This document shows positions 52,463 to 60,749 of a stretch of 64,000 nucleotides of DNA, one piece after another. Location: positions 1 to 64,000 of the forward strand of contig JAFRQP010000022.1 in NCBI GenBank assembly GCA_017428565.1, in the 5' to 3' direction. The DNA is from Oscillospiraceae bacterium (GTDB lineage Bacteria; Bacillota; Clostridia; Oscillospirales; Oscillospiraceae). The translations under genes and the position numbers were made by a program. Under the pieces are notes generated by a model that did no database searches, had not been told where the DNA came from, and saw only the letters and a list, made by a program, of their open reading frames with translations. The stretch's first letter is position 1. Each line of letters opens with the position of its first letter.

Positions 52463-53328
52463 TTGTCGTCCTCCTCTTTGACGACACCTTCGATCAGATC
52501 AGTGACTACCGCATTGAGCTGTTTTGCGTTTTGGCTGGTAATCACGGGCCGCCTGGTTCTGCTTTCAATCGAGCGACGGGCGTCGCCTGCGACTTCTCCG
52601 CCGGATTTGGCTACCTTCATGTTCTCAGCCAGTCCTTGCGGATTCTCCACCTTCGTCAGTTCTGTAGTCGTTGCCTCGGCCAGCATGTTCAAGGCGAGCT
52701 CCAGCGTACTCATATTGTCTCGAAGGTTCTGCTTTTTCAAGCCTTTGAGGTTCTTGTACTGCCGTGTGCTCATGCCCGACCATGCGCGGGTCACTTCATC
52801 CGTCAGAATTGCGTATTCCCGATTGGTTTCAACACCGTGCGCTTTCCATTCATCGGCCAGCTCTTTCCTGGCTTGAATGGTACGCATGCGCTGATTGATC
52901 CACTCCGGCGAATATCCGAGACGCACATAGGTTTCCAGCGCACGATTGATTGTCAGTTCCGGGTCGATTGTTTCTTCCACCCGTTCTTTGCCGACTTGGG
53001 CCAGCCACATTTTGAAAGGCTCGGCTTTCGGAGATGGAATCGACTCAATTATGCGGAGAAGTCCGGCTGTTTCGGCTACGTCAGTGTTGTACCGTTTGCC
53101 GTCAGCAGCCAAGAGCTTCAGTTGACTACAAACTGTAGTCAACTGATTGCCCTCTTTTTTCAAGCGCGTTTTCATGACGCTCCAATACTTCGCAGCATGT
53201 CGTGTGTCAGGCTGATCGGTAAGCACACGGATCACATCGACAATGGAGAAATACCATTCCTCGTTTTCCTCGTCCCATGCAGTTCGGATCGGCTGATCCT
53301 CAAAAAGCTGTAATTTGTCGTTGCTCAT
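52459..53328 (-). CDS. Bro-N/antirepressor-like protein
   Basis: A 289-residue protein. The N-terminal Bro-N domain is clear: PIRTAWDEENEEWYFSIVDV and a short ANT-like block KYWSVMKTRLKKEG. The middle and C-terminal parts resemble DinD-type DNA-damage-inducible proteins (RLGYSPEWINQRMRTIQARK and SGMSTRQYKNLKGLKKQNLR). It overlaps the XRE regulator upstream and the recombinase downstream by four bases each, so the three are co-translated. A role in releasing repression or in the element's response to DNA damage is likely but inferred. Confidence 0.8.
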   Translation of the reverse strand: MSNDKLQLFEDQPIRTAWDEENEEWYFSIVDVIRVLTDQPDTRHAAKYWSVMKTRLKKEGNQLTTVCSQLKLLAADGKRYNTDVAETAGLLRIIESIPSPKAEPFKMWLAQVGKERVEETIDPELTINRALETYVRLGYSPEWINQRMRTIQARKELADEWKAHGVETNREYAILTDEVTRAWSGMSTRQYKNLKGLKKQNLRDNMSTLELALNMLAEATTTELTKVENPQGLAENMKVAKSGGEVAGDARRSIESRTRRPVITSQNAKQLNAVVTDLIEGVVKEEDDK

Positions 53329-53672
53329 TTCTTATCCTCCGATACCATTTTCAGAATGGACGCTTTCAACTCTTTGTTGGCCCGCGTTCCCGGCTCAAAG
53401 CACATCTCCACGAATTTCGCCATCTCCGGATCAAGCTTCGGCTTGTACTGATAACGCTTTCCCTGAGGCTTGTCCGTCCTGCCAAAGAGAAAATCCAGGG
53501 ATACGTCAAAGTAGTCCGCATACCATAGCAGCGTTTCCGGCGCGGGATTGGAAAACCCACTCTCATACCGATTGATACTCGACTGTGGTAGACCGACCAG
53601 CTTGGCCAACTTATTCTGTGAAAAGCCGCTTTCCTCCCGCAACTGCTTCATGCGTTCTCCAAGGATTTTCAT
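53325..53672 (-). CDS. XRE-family regulator of the mobile element
   Basis: A 115-residue repressor-type protein with helix-turn-helix MKQLREESGFSQNKLAKLVG followed by LPQSSINRYESG, and a short C-terminal tail. I chose the start at 53672: AAGGAG lies ten bases upstream and a promoter TTGCAA (53741-53736), 17 bases, TAATCT (53718-53713) precedes it. A dyad AGCAT/ATGCT lies between promoter and start. It opens the XRE-BroN-recombinase operon, so it probably controls excision. Confidence 0.82.
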   Translation of the reverse strand: MKILGERMKQLREESGFSQNKLAKLVGLPQSSINRYESGFSNPAPETLLWYADYFDVSLDFLFGRTDKPQGKRYQYKPKLDPEMAKFVEMCFEPGTRANKELKASILKMVSEDKK

Positions 53673-53712
53673 TTGCCTGTATCTCCTTATGACCAGCATC
53701 TTTATCAATGCT

Positions 53713-53741
53713 AGATTAACATAACAATCAGGAACTTGCAA
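53713..53741 (-). promoter_or_regulatory. Promoter of the XRE-BroN-recombinase operon
   Basis: Minus strand TTGCAA (53741-53736) and TAATCT (53718-53713) with 17-base spacing, followed by an AGCAT-n8-ATGCT dyad that may be the autoregulatory operator. Confidence 0.5.
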
Positions 53742-53767
53742 GCACTTTCTGCAAAATCTTTTATTGC

Positions 53768-53938
53768 TCATTTTCCTTTTTCCTCCTGAGCCTTTCTTGC
53801 CTTCCATTCGGCAAACTCTCTTTGACCTTCTTCGCTCTCAAACAACTCCAGAATATCTGGATAGATACATCGGGCAATCGCTTCGATCTCGTGATCGGGA
53901 AGATCGCTGTTATTGATCAGTTTCTTTTTCCTGGGCAT
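53768..53938 (-). CDS. 56-residue conserved-looking small protein
   Basis: A short frame from ATG at 53938 to TGA at 53768-53770. It begins MPRKKKLINNSDLPDHEIEA, continues with IARCIYPDILELFESEEGQR, and ends in a charged EWKARKAQEEKGK helix. GGGAG lies five bases before the start. The length and charge resemble small plasmid or element proteins encoded between mob and repressor genes. Function is unknown. It lies between the relaxase and the XRE gene, in the same orientation. Confidence 0.65.
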   Translation of the reverse strand: MPRKKKLINNSDLPDHEIEAIARCIYPDILELFESEEGQREFAEWKARKAQEEKGK

Positions 53939-54013
53939 GTTTCTCCCTTCTTCCTTTTATTGTCTCGGTATTTTTGTTTTCTTCTTTTCAACATTTTGGT
54001 GATTCACCTGCTT

Positions 54014-55603
54014 TCATAATTCGTTCTCGCGGCTGATGCTGCGAGCTTTCCCTTTCTGCTTCTGCTCATCTACGATCTGCTGCTTGTCATGCAGCCTGTC
54101 GATGAGCGAAGCTTTTTCCAGCGGCGCCTGCGTTACCGCGACCTTGATTTCTTCCTTTTCCTTCGGCTTTTCTTCCGGCGGCGTAATAATGGAACGGACA
54201 GTTTTCAGTTCATCCAGATCTGCCTTGACAGATTCAAACTCCGGCTTAAGATCAGCGATTTCAGCGGGCAACTGTTCCAGTTCATCCCTCAAACTGCTAA
54301 TGGGAACCTTTTTATCCGGGTACAGCTTGACCAGCAGACGGAAGGCTTTGTTGTATTCGTCGATCTCCGCCTTGTGCGTCTGATAGAACTTTTCTTTTTT
54401 GCTCTTCCATCCGATTTTGATGTATTCTTGATGGGTGGGCAGCAGTCGCTCAACGGAATCCCACGCTTTGATTTGAGCCTGAATATCCCGCATTCGCTTT
54501 TCTTTGTCGTGGATCTGTCCGTCCAGATCGTCAAACACAGTCTGCTTTTCATTCAGATGGTTTTGAAGATCCTCGACTGTGGCGATCTCATGTTCCTGCA
54601 AATACACAACGGCTTGCGAGACCTTTTTCAGATCAATGACCGTACCCTTGCGCTGGCCGGAAACAGACCAGTCGCTGCGCTCGTCGCGACGGGCGTCCAG
54701 ATACTGCGTCAGCAGCTCCGGAAGCGTTGGCTCTCGCATTTCCTCGATCAGCCGATTCCGTTTTTCCCGCAAATCCGCGATCCAGCTTTGCAGGTCGGCA
54801 AGCAGTTTTCGGATTACCAGCAGCGCACGGTTTACCTGTTTGATCTCCCGATTGAGATTTCCCATATCCGTCTCGATGCCGCGTTTTTCCATTTGCGTCA
54901 CAGCGGGACCGAGATGGATCGTGGGTGCAAGGTCGATCCCCTGCCGCTCGAAGGAACGGAGATCGACGCGCTCCGGTCGGTTGTTCCGTTCCAGATAATC
55001 ATTGGTGACGACCTCCCAGCCATGCCGCCAGATCTCCGCTTTGCTTTGATCGTTCCAATCCACGGTACCCTCCTTGTGACTTTTCCAATTGCCGGATGGA
55101 AGAGGGATACGCTCGCCGTTTTCGTCAAGGTCATAAACCTTACGGCTTTTCGGGAGCCATTTCCCGTGTTCGTCCATGGCCCGCATGGTCAGCATGATAT
55201 GCGCGTGGGGATTCCCGTCGCCTTTATCGTGAATGGCAAAGTCCACGCACATCCCCTGGGAAACAAAATGCTCCCGGCAGAAGTCTTGCAGCATGGCCGG
55301 ATATTGGTCAGCCGGGACTTCACGCGGGAGCGCCAGAACGATGCGGCGGGCAAGCTGCGAGTTCCACTGTTTTTCGTTTTTCTCAACGGAATTCCAAAGC
55401 GTATTTCTGACGGAATACTCCGACGGAGCATGAGCTGGAAGCATGATCTCCGTGTAAACGATGCCCTGTTTCTCAGCGTAGGATTTCCACTTGAGTTCAT
55501 ACTCGGAAAACAACTTTTCGCCGCTCTGATACGCAGCTCCCGCCACGGCGGACTGACCTCGGCTGCGCTGTATGATCGTGATTTTGAAATGTGGGCATGG
55601 CAT
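54014..55603 (-). CDS. MobA/MobL-family relaxase
   Basis: A 529-residue relaxase. The N-terminal domain starts MPCPHFKITIIQRSRGQSAV (with AYQSGEKL following), carries the family histidine motif HDKGDGNPHAHIMLTMR, and has the catalytic Tyr in its first part. A long coiled-coil-rich C-terminal region (about 260-520) follows. It nicks the element at oriT for mobilization by a helper conjugation machine; no type IV secretion genes are seen here, so the element is mobilizable rather than self-transmissible. I chose the start at 55603 because AAAGGAGGTGA lies just upstream. Confidence 0.92.
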   Translation of the reverse strand: MPCPHFKITIIQRSRGQSAVAGAAYQSGEKLFSEYELKWKSYAEKQGIVYTEIMLPAHAPSEYSVRNTLWNSVEKNEKQWNSQLARRIVLALPREVPADQYPAMLQDFCREHFVSQGMCVDFAIHDKGDGNPHAHIMLTMRAMDEHGKWLPKSRKVYDLDENGERIPLPSGNWKSHKEGTVDWNDQSKAEIWRHGWEVVTNDYLERNNRPERVDLRSFERQGIDLAPTIHLGPAVTQMEKRGIETDMGNLNREIKQVNRALLVIRKLLADLQSWIADLREKRNRLIEEMREPTLPELLTQYLDARRDERSDWSVSGQRKGTVIDLKKVSQAVVYLQEHEIATVEDLQNHLNEKQTVFDDLDGQIHDKEKRMRDIQAQIKAWDSVERLLPTHQEYIKIGWKSKKEKFYQTHKAEIDEYNKAFRLLVKLYPDKKVPISSLRDELEQLPAEIADLKPEFESVKADLDELKTVRSIITPPEEKPKEKEEIKVAVTQAPLEKASLIDRLHDKQQIVDEQKQKGKARSISRENEL

Positions 55604-55833
55604 GTAGTTCACCTCCTTTGCCATGACATAAAAAAACAGCACCGCAAAAACGGTACTGCGTACAAAGGCATGATGGAAAGAAACGGATGGTCACAACCGT
55701 TCCTTTCTGTCATGCGCGCAAAAGGGTAGCCGCGCAGCGGCGCAGGGGAAGTGCAGCGTCCCCTGGGATGGAGAAAACACTTTTTTCTCCATCGAGCCCT
55801 CTGCAAGAGCCCTCGGAGAGCGCAATACATCGA

Positions 55834-55865
55834 GCGGCCAGCCGCGCGGTGTATAATTGCGCCCT
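55834..55865 (+). other. Candidate origin of transfer (IncQ-type nic region)
   Basis: A short dyad GCGGC-CA-GCCGC (55834-55845) is followed by TAATTGCGCCCT (55854-55865). This differs in one base from TAAGTGCGCCCT, the nic region of RSF1010/IncQ plasmids whose relaxase belongs to the same MobA/MobL group. It lies between the DUF3847 gene and the relaxase gene. Confidence 0.55.
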
Positions 55866-56173
55866 TACCCTTCGGGCAAGGGGGTTGCTCTCGCTTCTTC
55901 CAGCATTTTGCGCAAAAGCCCTGACACTTCCGGTTGTCGAAACGCCACAGTCAGCAGCTCCATCACCTGATCGTCCGACAGCTTTTCCGGCTCACCAATG
56001 AAGCGCTCAACCATGCCGCCGCGCGTACACAAACGATGTGTTCTTTCATTCCGTGTCAGCCGTTTGATCTCGCTTTTGAGCATTTTGTCCTGCTGCTTGT
56101 AATAGCGAATGCGATCTGTGGCGATTTGAATCGTTTTGTTCATCTCGTCTAATTGCTCTGAATTGGATTTCAT
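55865..56173 (-). CDS. DUF3847-type mobile-element protein
   Basis: A 102-residue protein. An N-terminal coiled coil (DEMNKTIQIATDRIRYYKQQ, DKMLKSEIKRL) is followed by RTHRLCTRGGMVERFIGEPE and LSDDQVMELLTVAFRQPEV, which match the DUF3847 family often found beside MobA/MobL relaxases. It may be a small accessory mobilization protein that binds near oriT. I chose the start at 56173, with GGGGG upstream. Confidence 0.8.
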   Translation of the reverse strand: MKSNSEQLDEMNKTIQIATDRIRYYKQQDKMLKSEIKRLTRNERTHRLCTRGGMVERFIGEPEKLSDDQVMELLTVAFRQPEVSGLLRKMLEEARATPLPEG

Positions 56174-56307
56174 AAAAATCCCCCCCTCCGCCCAAATGGG
56201 CATAAAAATAGCGGCCAACATTTCTGCTGACCGCCATAACGGAAGATAGTTCTACACCTTATAATAGTTTTTCCTCGTCATTGATTTGGCCATCTTTGAT
56301 GGGATAT

Positions 56308-58131
56308 TTACTGCTTTACAATTGTCCAGAGTTCTGTATTCTCTTCGTATGCATATTTTACTGAAATCTTTTTACCGGAATCCAGATAATTGAAGAAACC
56401 TTCGGAATACCGCGACCGCGGTTTCAGTGTTGTCGGAGAGATTGGAAAAGACTCTTCGAATTCGCGATAACCATCTACGGTAATACCAAATTTCTCCGCA
56501 AGAACGTTCATTTTTCTGCAAATAGTCTCTTCTTCCTGATGTCGGTCTGCCTTTTGAACATAATAGACGACAATAGAATGCTTCCCATCTGGCAGGTTTT
56601 TCACCTCGACCATGCAGTCTTCCAGACCGAGTTCTTTTCGAAGTGCATTGGCAACATCAAACAAATATACTGTCTCCCCGTTTACCTCGACCGATGACTT
56701 CATCCTTCCATAACAATAAACATAGCCGTTTTCATCTACTACACCAATATCGCCGGTTTTTAACCACTCCCCATGAAAAGCATGTTCCGTCAGATCCGGT
56801 TTGCCAAAATAGCCGTGCATGATGGACGGCCCTTTTGCCCAGATCTCGCCACGCTGTCTATAGGGAAGTTCATTCCCGTCTTGGTCAAAAACTGCAACAG
56901 TAGCGCCCGGGATCGGGATACCGACATCGATTACTTCTCTCAATACCGGCCTGTAATCCACTTCATGCTTGTCAACGGTAATGACACCGAAGAACTCTGA
57001 ACAGCCATATCCGCAATCCATTGTAGTTTTTACCTTGCACTCATTTGCCGTCTGATTGATAAAATCCAGTTGCTCAGGTGTCACACCAGACCCGCCAAGA
57101 ATGAAGGTGTCGAGAAAACTTAGATCGACATCTTTGCCTTCTTTTCGCAGGCCGGCCATCTTGCGATAAAAGGAATACCAGAACGACCCTGTAGTTGCTG
57201 CTAATGAAGGCTTGTATTTCAGCAAGAGTTTCGGCCAGTTTTCTTCATCCGCACGAGGATCCAGCCTGACTGTCATCCCCATAAACAAGGGAAGAAGGAA
57301 GAAACAGTTGATTGCCGTGGATGCGGTTGGAGGAAGAGTAATAAGGCATTCTTTCCCGGCGATAAAGCCCGGTTCGGAGTAGGCTGTACCGATTACATTA
57401 GCCAAAGCGCCTTCATTTGTATCCATAATTCCCTTGACGACTGAACTGGTAGTTCCGCTGGATGTCGTTATGACTGCGATGCGGTCCTTTTTAAACGGCA
57501 CTTCAAACGGTTCTGAGAACCCTGTCGCGAGTGTTTTGATCTGATCAGCCAGAATATATTTGTTTATATCCGCAAACGCTTTCTTTGAATTACCCTTTTT
57601 TAGTTGGATCAACTGCTTTAGCGGGAATTGCATGGAATCGGATAGGCCGATGATAAAGACTTTCCTGAATCGGTCTTCACGAAATACTGCTTTTGCAACA
57701 TTGTTCCATAACGGCTCAAAGACAACAGCAATCTTCGCCCCTTGTGTTTCCGCTCGTAGAGCATCTTCCGTTATATCCAACTTTTCAAAATATGGATAAG
57801 CTCCTACGGCATTCAATGCAAAGAAGATGGCTGCGATTTCCGGACACCATGTGCCGTAAACCGGCACCATTTCATCCTCCTCCACGCCAACCGCTCGAAA
57901 GGCTCGTGCCCATATTTCGATCGAGCTAAGAAACTGTCTGGTGGTTATTCTGGTATTGAAATACTTTAGAATGGGAAACTCCGGATCGGTAAAAACATTC
58001 TCAATATAGTATCGATAGAAAGTTTTATCCTTGGGTGTGGATAAAACTTTGTCGTTCACACCTGTCTTGTAGTACTTTAGCCAGGGCTTGTCTATCGACG
58101 GATACCCTGTCAGTTTCTTTTCCTCTGCCAT
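56308..58131 (-). CDS. Adenylate-forming acyl-CoA synthetase-like enzyme (element cargo)
   Basis: A 607-residue class I adenylate-forming enzyme. The ATP loop is ITTSSGTTSSVVKG (residues 221-234), then GYGCSEFFGVITV, GEIWAKGPSIMHGYF, WLKTGDIGVVDENG and the hinge GRMKSSVEVNGETVYL. A C-terminal lysine candidate lies in SPTTLKPRSRY. Such enzymes activate a carboxylate as acyl-AMP; the CoA or carrier step and the substrate are unknown. No thiolation or ketosynthase partner is present, so it may act alone on host or dietary acids. It is the only metabolic cargo in the element. The start at 58131 lies just outside an invertible-looking promoter segment. Confidence 0.83.
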   Translation of the reverse strand: MAEEKKLTGYPSIDKPWLKYYKTGVNDKVLSTPKDKTFYRYYIENVFTDPEFPILKYFNTRITTRQFLSSIEIWARAFRAVGVEEDEMVPVYGTWCPEIAAIFFALNAVGAYPYFEKLDITEDALRAETQGAKIAVVFEPLWNNVAKAVFREDRFRKVFIIGLSDSMQFPLKQLIQLKKGNSKKAFADINKYILADQIKTLATGFSEPFEVPFKKDRIAVITTSSGTTSSVVKGIMDTNEGALANVIGTAYSEPGFIAGKECLITLPPTASTAINCFFLLPLFMGMTVRLDPRADEENWPKLLLKYKPSLAATTGSFWYSFYRKMAGLRKEGKDVDLSFLDTFILGGSGVTPEQLDFINQTANECKVKTTMDCGYGCSEFFGVITVDKHEVDYRPVLREVIDVGIPIPGATVAVFDQDGNELPYRQRGEIWAKGPSIMHGYFGKPDLTEHAFHGEWLKTGDIGVVDENGYVYCYGRMKSSVEVNGETVYLFDVANALRKELGLEDCMVEVKNLPDGKHSIVVYYVQKADRHQEEETICRKMNVLAEKFGITVDGYREFEESFPISPTTLKPRSRYSEGFFNYLDSGKKISVKYAYEENTELWTIVKQ

Positions 58132-58157
58132 TTATATTTCCCCTTTTCCTCGGCCAG

Positions 58158-58324
58158 TATTATCAAATAGTACACCTTTTGATAATATCCCCCAGCCGGA
58201 TATGAGGATGGGATTTGGACCTGTTTTTCCTTCCAAATGCGCGTCTGCACCTTGAAAACAGGGCGTTCCCCGTGTATAATGAGCAAGGATTTTCGGCTGT
58301 CAAAAGGTGTACCTTATGATAGTA
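58158..58324. promoter_or_regulatory. Candidate invertible promoter (inverton), present orientation OFF for the cargo gene
   Basis: Inverted repeats share a perfect 13-base core: GTACACCTTTTGA (58170-58182) and its complement (58300-58312). About 22 of 27 bases match over the longer arms. Each site is itself a dyad, as serine recombinase sites are. Between them is a strong promoter TTGAAA (58252-58257), 17 bases, TATAAT (58275-58280) on the plus strand, pointing away from the cargo gene that starts at 58131. Inversion would aim it at that gene. A small serine recombinase gene is adjacent (58332). Confidence 0.7.
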
Positions 58325-58331
58325 AGCCCCA

Positions 58332-58946
<615 letters not shown>

Positions 58947-58983
58947 TTATCCCATAGGCAAAGCCCTCCTGTATAAATGTGTG

Positions 58984-59142
58984 TCATTTCCGTTTTTGCC
59001 AGATAATATCGTAACCCAGCACGTCGGCCAGCTCCACGGCCTCGCCGTAGCGCAGAGAACCCCGGCGCAGCTTGCCGGACAGATTGGGGACGCTTTCGCT
59101 CCAATCGTATTCCTCGGCCAACCGCTCCACGACCTCGCTCAT
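58984..59142 (-). CDS. Small helix-turn-helix-like protein
   Basis: A 52-residue protein starting MSEVVERLAEEYDWSESVPN and continuing LSGKLRRGSLRYGEAVELAD. GGGAGGG lies seven bases before the ATG at 59142. The frame stays open further upstream, and related-looking codons (HTDIRNEIKAYIVREG) run back to an ATT at 59199 behind AAGGAGG. A longer 71-residue form with an ATT start is therefore possible. The pattern resembles small HTH domains of the DUF6471 type (LSxKLxRGxxxxxxxLxxADVLG). It lies just upstream of the resolvase frame. Confidence 0.55.
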   Translation of the reverse strand: MSEVVERLAEEYDWSESVPNLSGKLRRGSLRYGEAVELADVLGYDIIWQKRK

Positions 59143-59199
59143 GGTCATGCCCTCCCGGACGATGTAGGCTTTGATCTCATTTCGAATATCCGTATGAAT

Positions 59200-59775
59200 C
59201 CCTCCTTTTCTGTTTGCTCACAGACAAAGCGAATACGCTGTTTGGCGCGTTCCCTTTGCCGTTGAGCGTGATTATCATGATAATTGCTTTTGAATAGCGC
59301 AGCCGCCCGTGATCATCTGGTCACATAGGCGGCTGTTCCGTTTCGTTGCTCCGCGTGATAGCACACGGAACGGTGATAGACTACACTGATCTGCATACGC
59401 TGTTCGCGGATCGGCGCGACGCTGTTTGATGTGGTTTCTGGTATAAAACCGGAAGATTGTTCGCGGTTTTCACATCCTTTGAAATCCGGCAGCCTTTTTG
59501 CCGTTCTACCCTCGCTGTTTCCTGACAGGCAACCCTGCTCGGCGCTGTGCCGTCGGCCCCAAAGGGCCGCGCTCCCTCTTTCAAGATCATGGCGGTTTAT
59601 CTCAGCTCGGACGGTCATTCAGTTTTTCTGACCGTATAGTAGCAGGAAAAAACGCCTTCTCCCGTATATCCAGGATGTAGGAAATCGGCATGGAATTGCG
59701 AAAAATTCCGCGCTCGTGGAAATGATGTGATATAATACCGAAGAACATAGTTTTCCAGCGAAGGAGAGAACGAAA
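59200..59775. other. Long intergenic region with palindromes and a regulator promoter
   Basis: I see no gene that I trust in these 576 bases. A perfect 14-base palindrome ATTATCATGATAAT lies at 59271-59284. A larger inverted structure AGCCGCC/GGCGGCT encloses GTGA/TCAC at about 59299-59333. An inverted repeat GGAAT/ATTCC lies near 59691-59709, and an extended -10 TGATATAAT (59728-59736) lies upstream of the XRE gene. A 101-residue minus-strand frame (59618-59313) lacks a ribosome site. Confidence 0.55.
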
Positions 59776-60597
59776 ATGTATGTAAAACTGTCTGTTCCCG
59801 AACGGTTGAAGGACTTGCGGACAGAGCGCAAGTTGAAGCTGGAAGAGCTCGCTGAGCTCACCGGCTTGTCCAAGTCTGCCCTCGGCAGCTATGAGACCGA
59901 CGATTATAAGGACATCAGCCCGTTTAGCATTGTGACGCTCGCGGAGTATTATGGCGTATCGACCGATTACCTGCTGGGAGTCTCGGAAATGAAAAATCAC
60001 CCAGACACAGACCTGGCCAGTCTGCATCTGAGTGATGAAATGCTGAAGCTATTGGCAAGCGGGAAGATCAACAACCGCCTGCTATGTGAGATCGCGACGC
60101 ATAAGGATTTTCAACGTCTCATGGTGGACACGGAGATCTGCGTAGATCGGATCGCAGCCATGCGGGTGCATGATATGAATGCCGTACTTGCGGAGGCGCG
60201 GAAACTCGTCGAGGAAAAGCACAATCCTGGCGAGAATGATCTGCACATGCGGACGCTGGAGCTGGCGCAGATCGACGAAAATGAGTATTTCAGCCGCGTC
60301 GTGCACGAGGATCTGGATGGGATCATCCGGGATATCCGGGAGGCGCACATTAAGGACTCGACTACCGCCGATGAAGTCAATCCCTCCGACACAGCACGGC
60401 AGGAACTGGAAGCGGCCATGAGTTACGAGGGCAGCCCCGAAGAACGTCAGGCCCGTATCTTCTGCAAGCAGCTCGGGATTGATTACGACAAGCTGTCAAA
60501 GGAAGAGTTCGTCACCTTGATCAACATACTAAAGAAATCCTCGTTGCTCAAAGTCCCGCCCAACAAGCGGGGGAAGAATAAGCCCAAGAGGAAATAG
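59776..60597 (+). CDS. XRE-family regulator with long C-terminal domain
   Basis: A 273-residue protein. The helix-turn-helix is at about 8-65 (LKDLRTERKLKLEELAELTG, LSKSALGSYETDDY, FSIVTLAEYYGVSTDYLLGV). About 200 helical, charged residues of unknown function follow, ending in a Lys-rich tail. AAGGAGA precedes the start. It is divergent from the mobile-element genes and lies 152 bases before the STAND-type gene. It could regulate either the element or the defence gene. Confidence 0.82.
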   Translation: MYVKLSVPERLKDLRTERKLKLEELAELTGLSKSALGSYETDDYKDISPFSIVTLAEYYGVSTDYLLGVSEMKNHPDTDLASLHLSDEMLKLLASGKINNRLLCEIATHKDFQRLMVDTEICVDRIAAMRVHDMNAVLAEARKLVEEKHNPGENDLHMRTLELAQIDENEYFSRVVHEDLDGIIRDIREAHIKDSTTADEVNPSDTARQELEAAMSYEGSPEERQARIFCKQLGIDYDKLSKEEFVTLINILKKSSLLKVPPNKRGKNKPKRK

Positions 60598-60655
60598 TAT
60601 ACAAACACAAGAAAGCGGCATGGATCTCGTTACAGTTATCCTTGCTGCTTTACTA

Positions 60656-60712
60656 TATATGCTCAGTATATGCTCAGTTTATCTTGAGTAACAGTTAAAA
60701 AACCAGTATAAT
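60656..60712 (+). promoter_or_regulatory. Promoter of the STAND gene with 11-base tandem repeats
   Basis: TTGAGT (60684-60689), 17 bases, TATAAT (60707-60712). Directly upstream TATATGCTCAG occurs twice in tandem (60656-60666, 60667-60677), with a third degenerate copy TTTATCTTGAG (60678-60688) that overlaps the -35. The 11-base step places the copies on one DNA face, as for an operator. Confidence 0.65.
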
Positions 60713-60749
60713 AAAAGCAGCTATTATCTGTTTTTAGGAGGCTTCTCAA

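Noticed and set aside
59271..59284. ATTATCATGATAAT palindrome as a resolution site
   Set aside because: It is perfect but short and not related to the inverted sites at 58158-58324; left as an unassigned palindrome.
59313..59618. 101-codon minus-strand frame in the long intergenic region
   Set aside because: The end looks vaguely familiar from other gut Firmicutes, but it has no ribosome site and overlaps strong palindromes, so I treat the region as non-coding.
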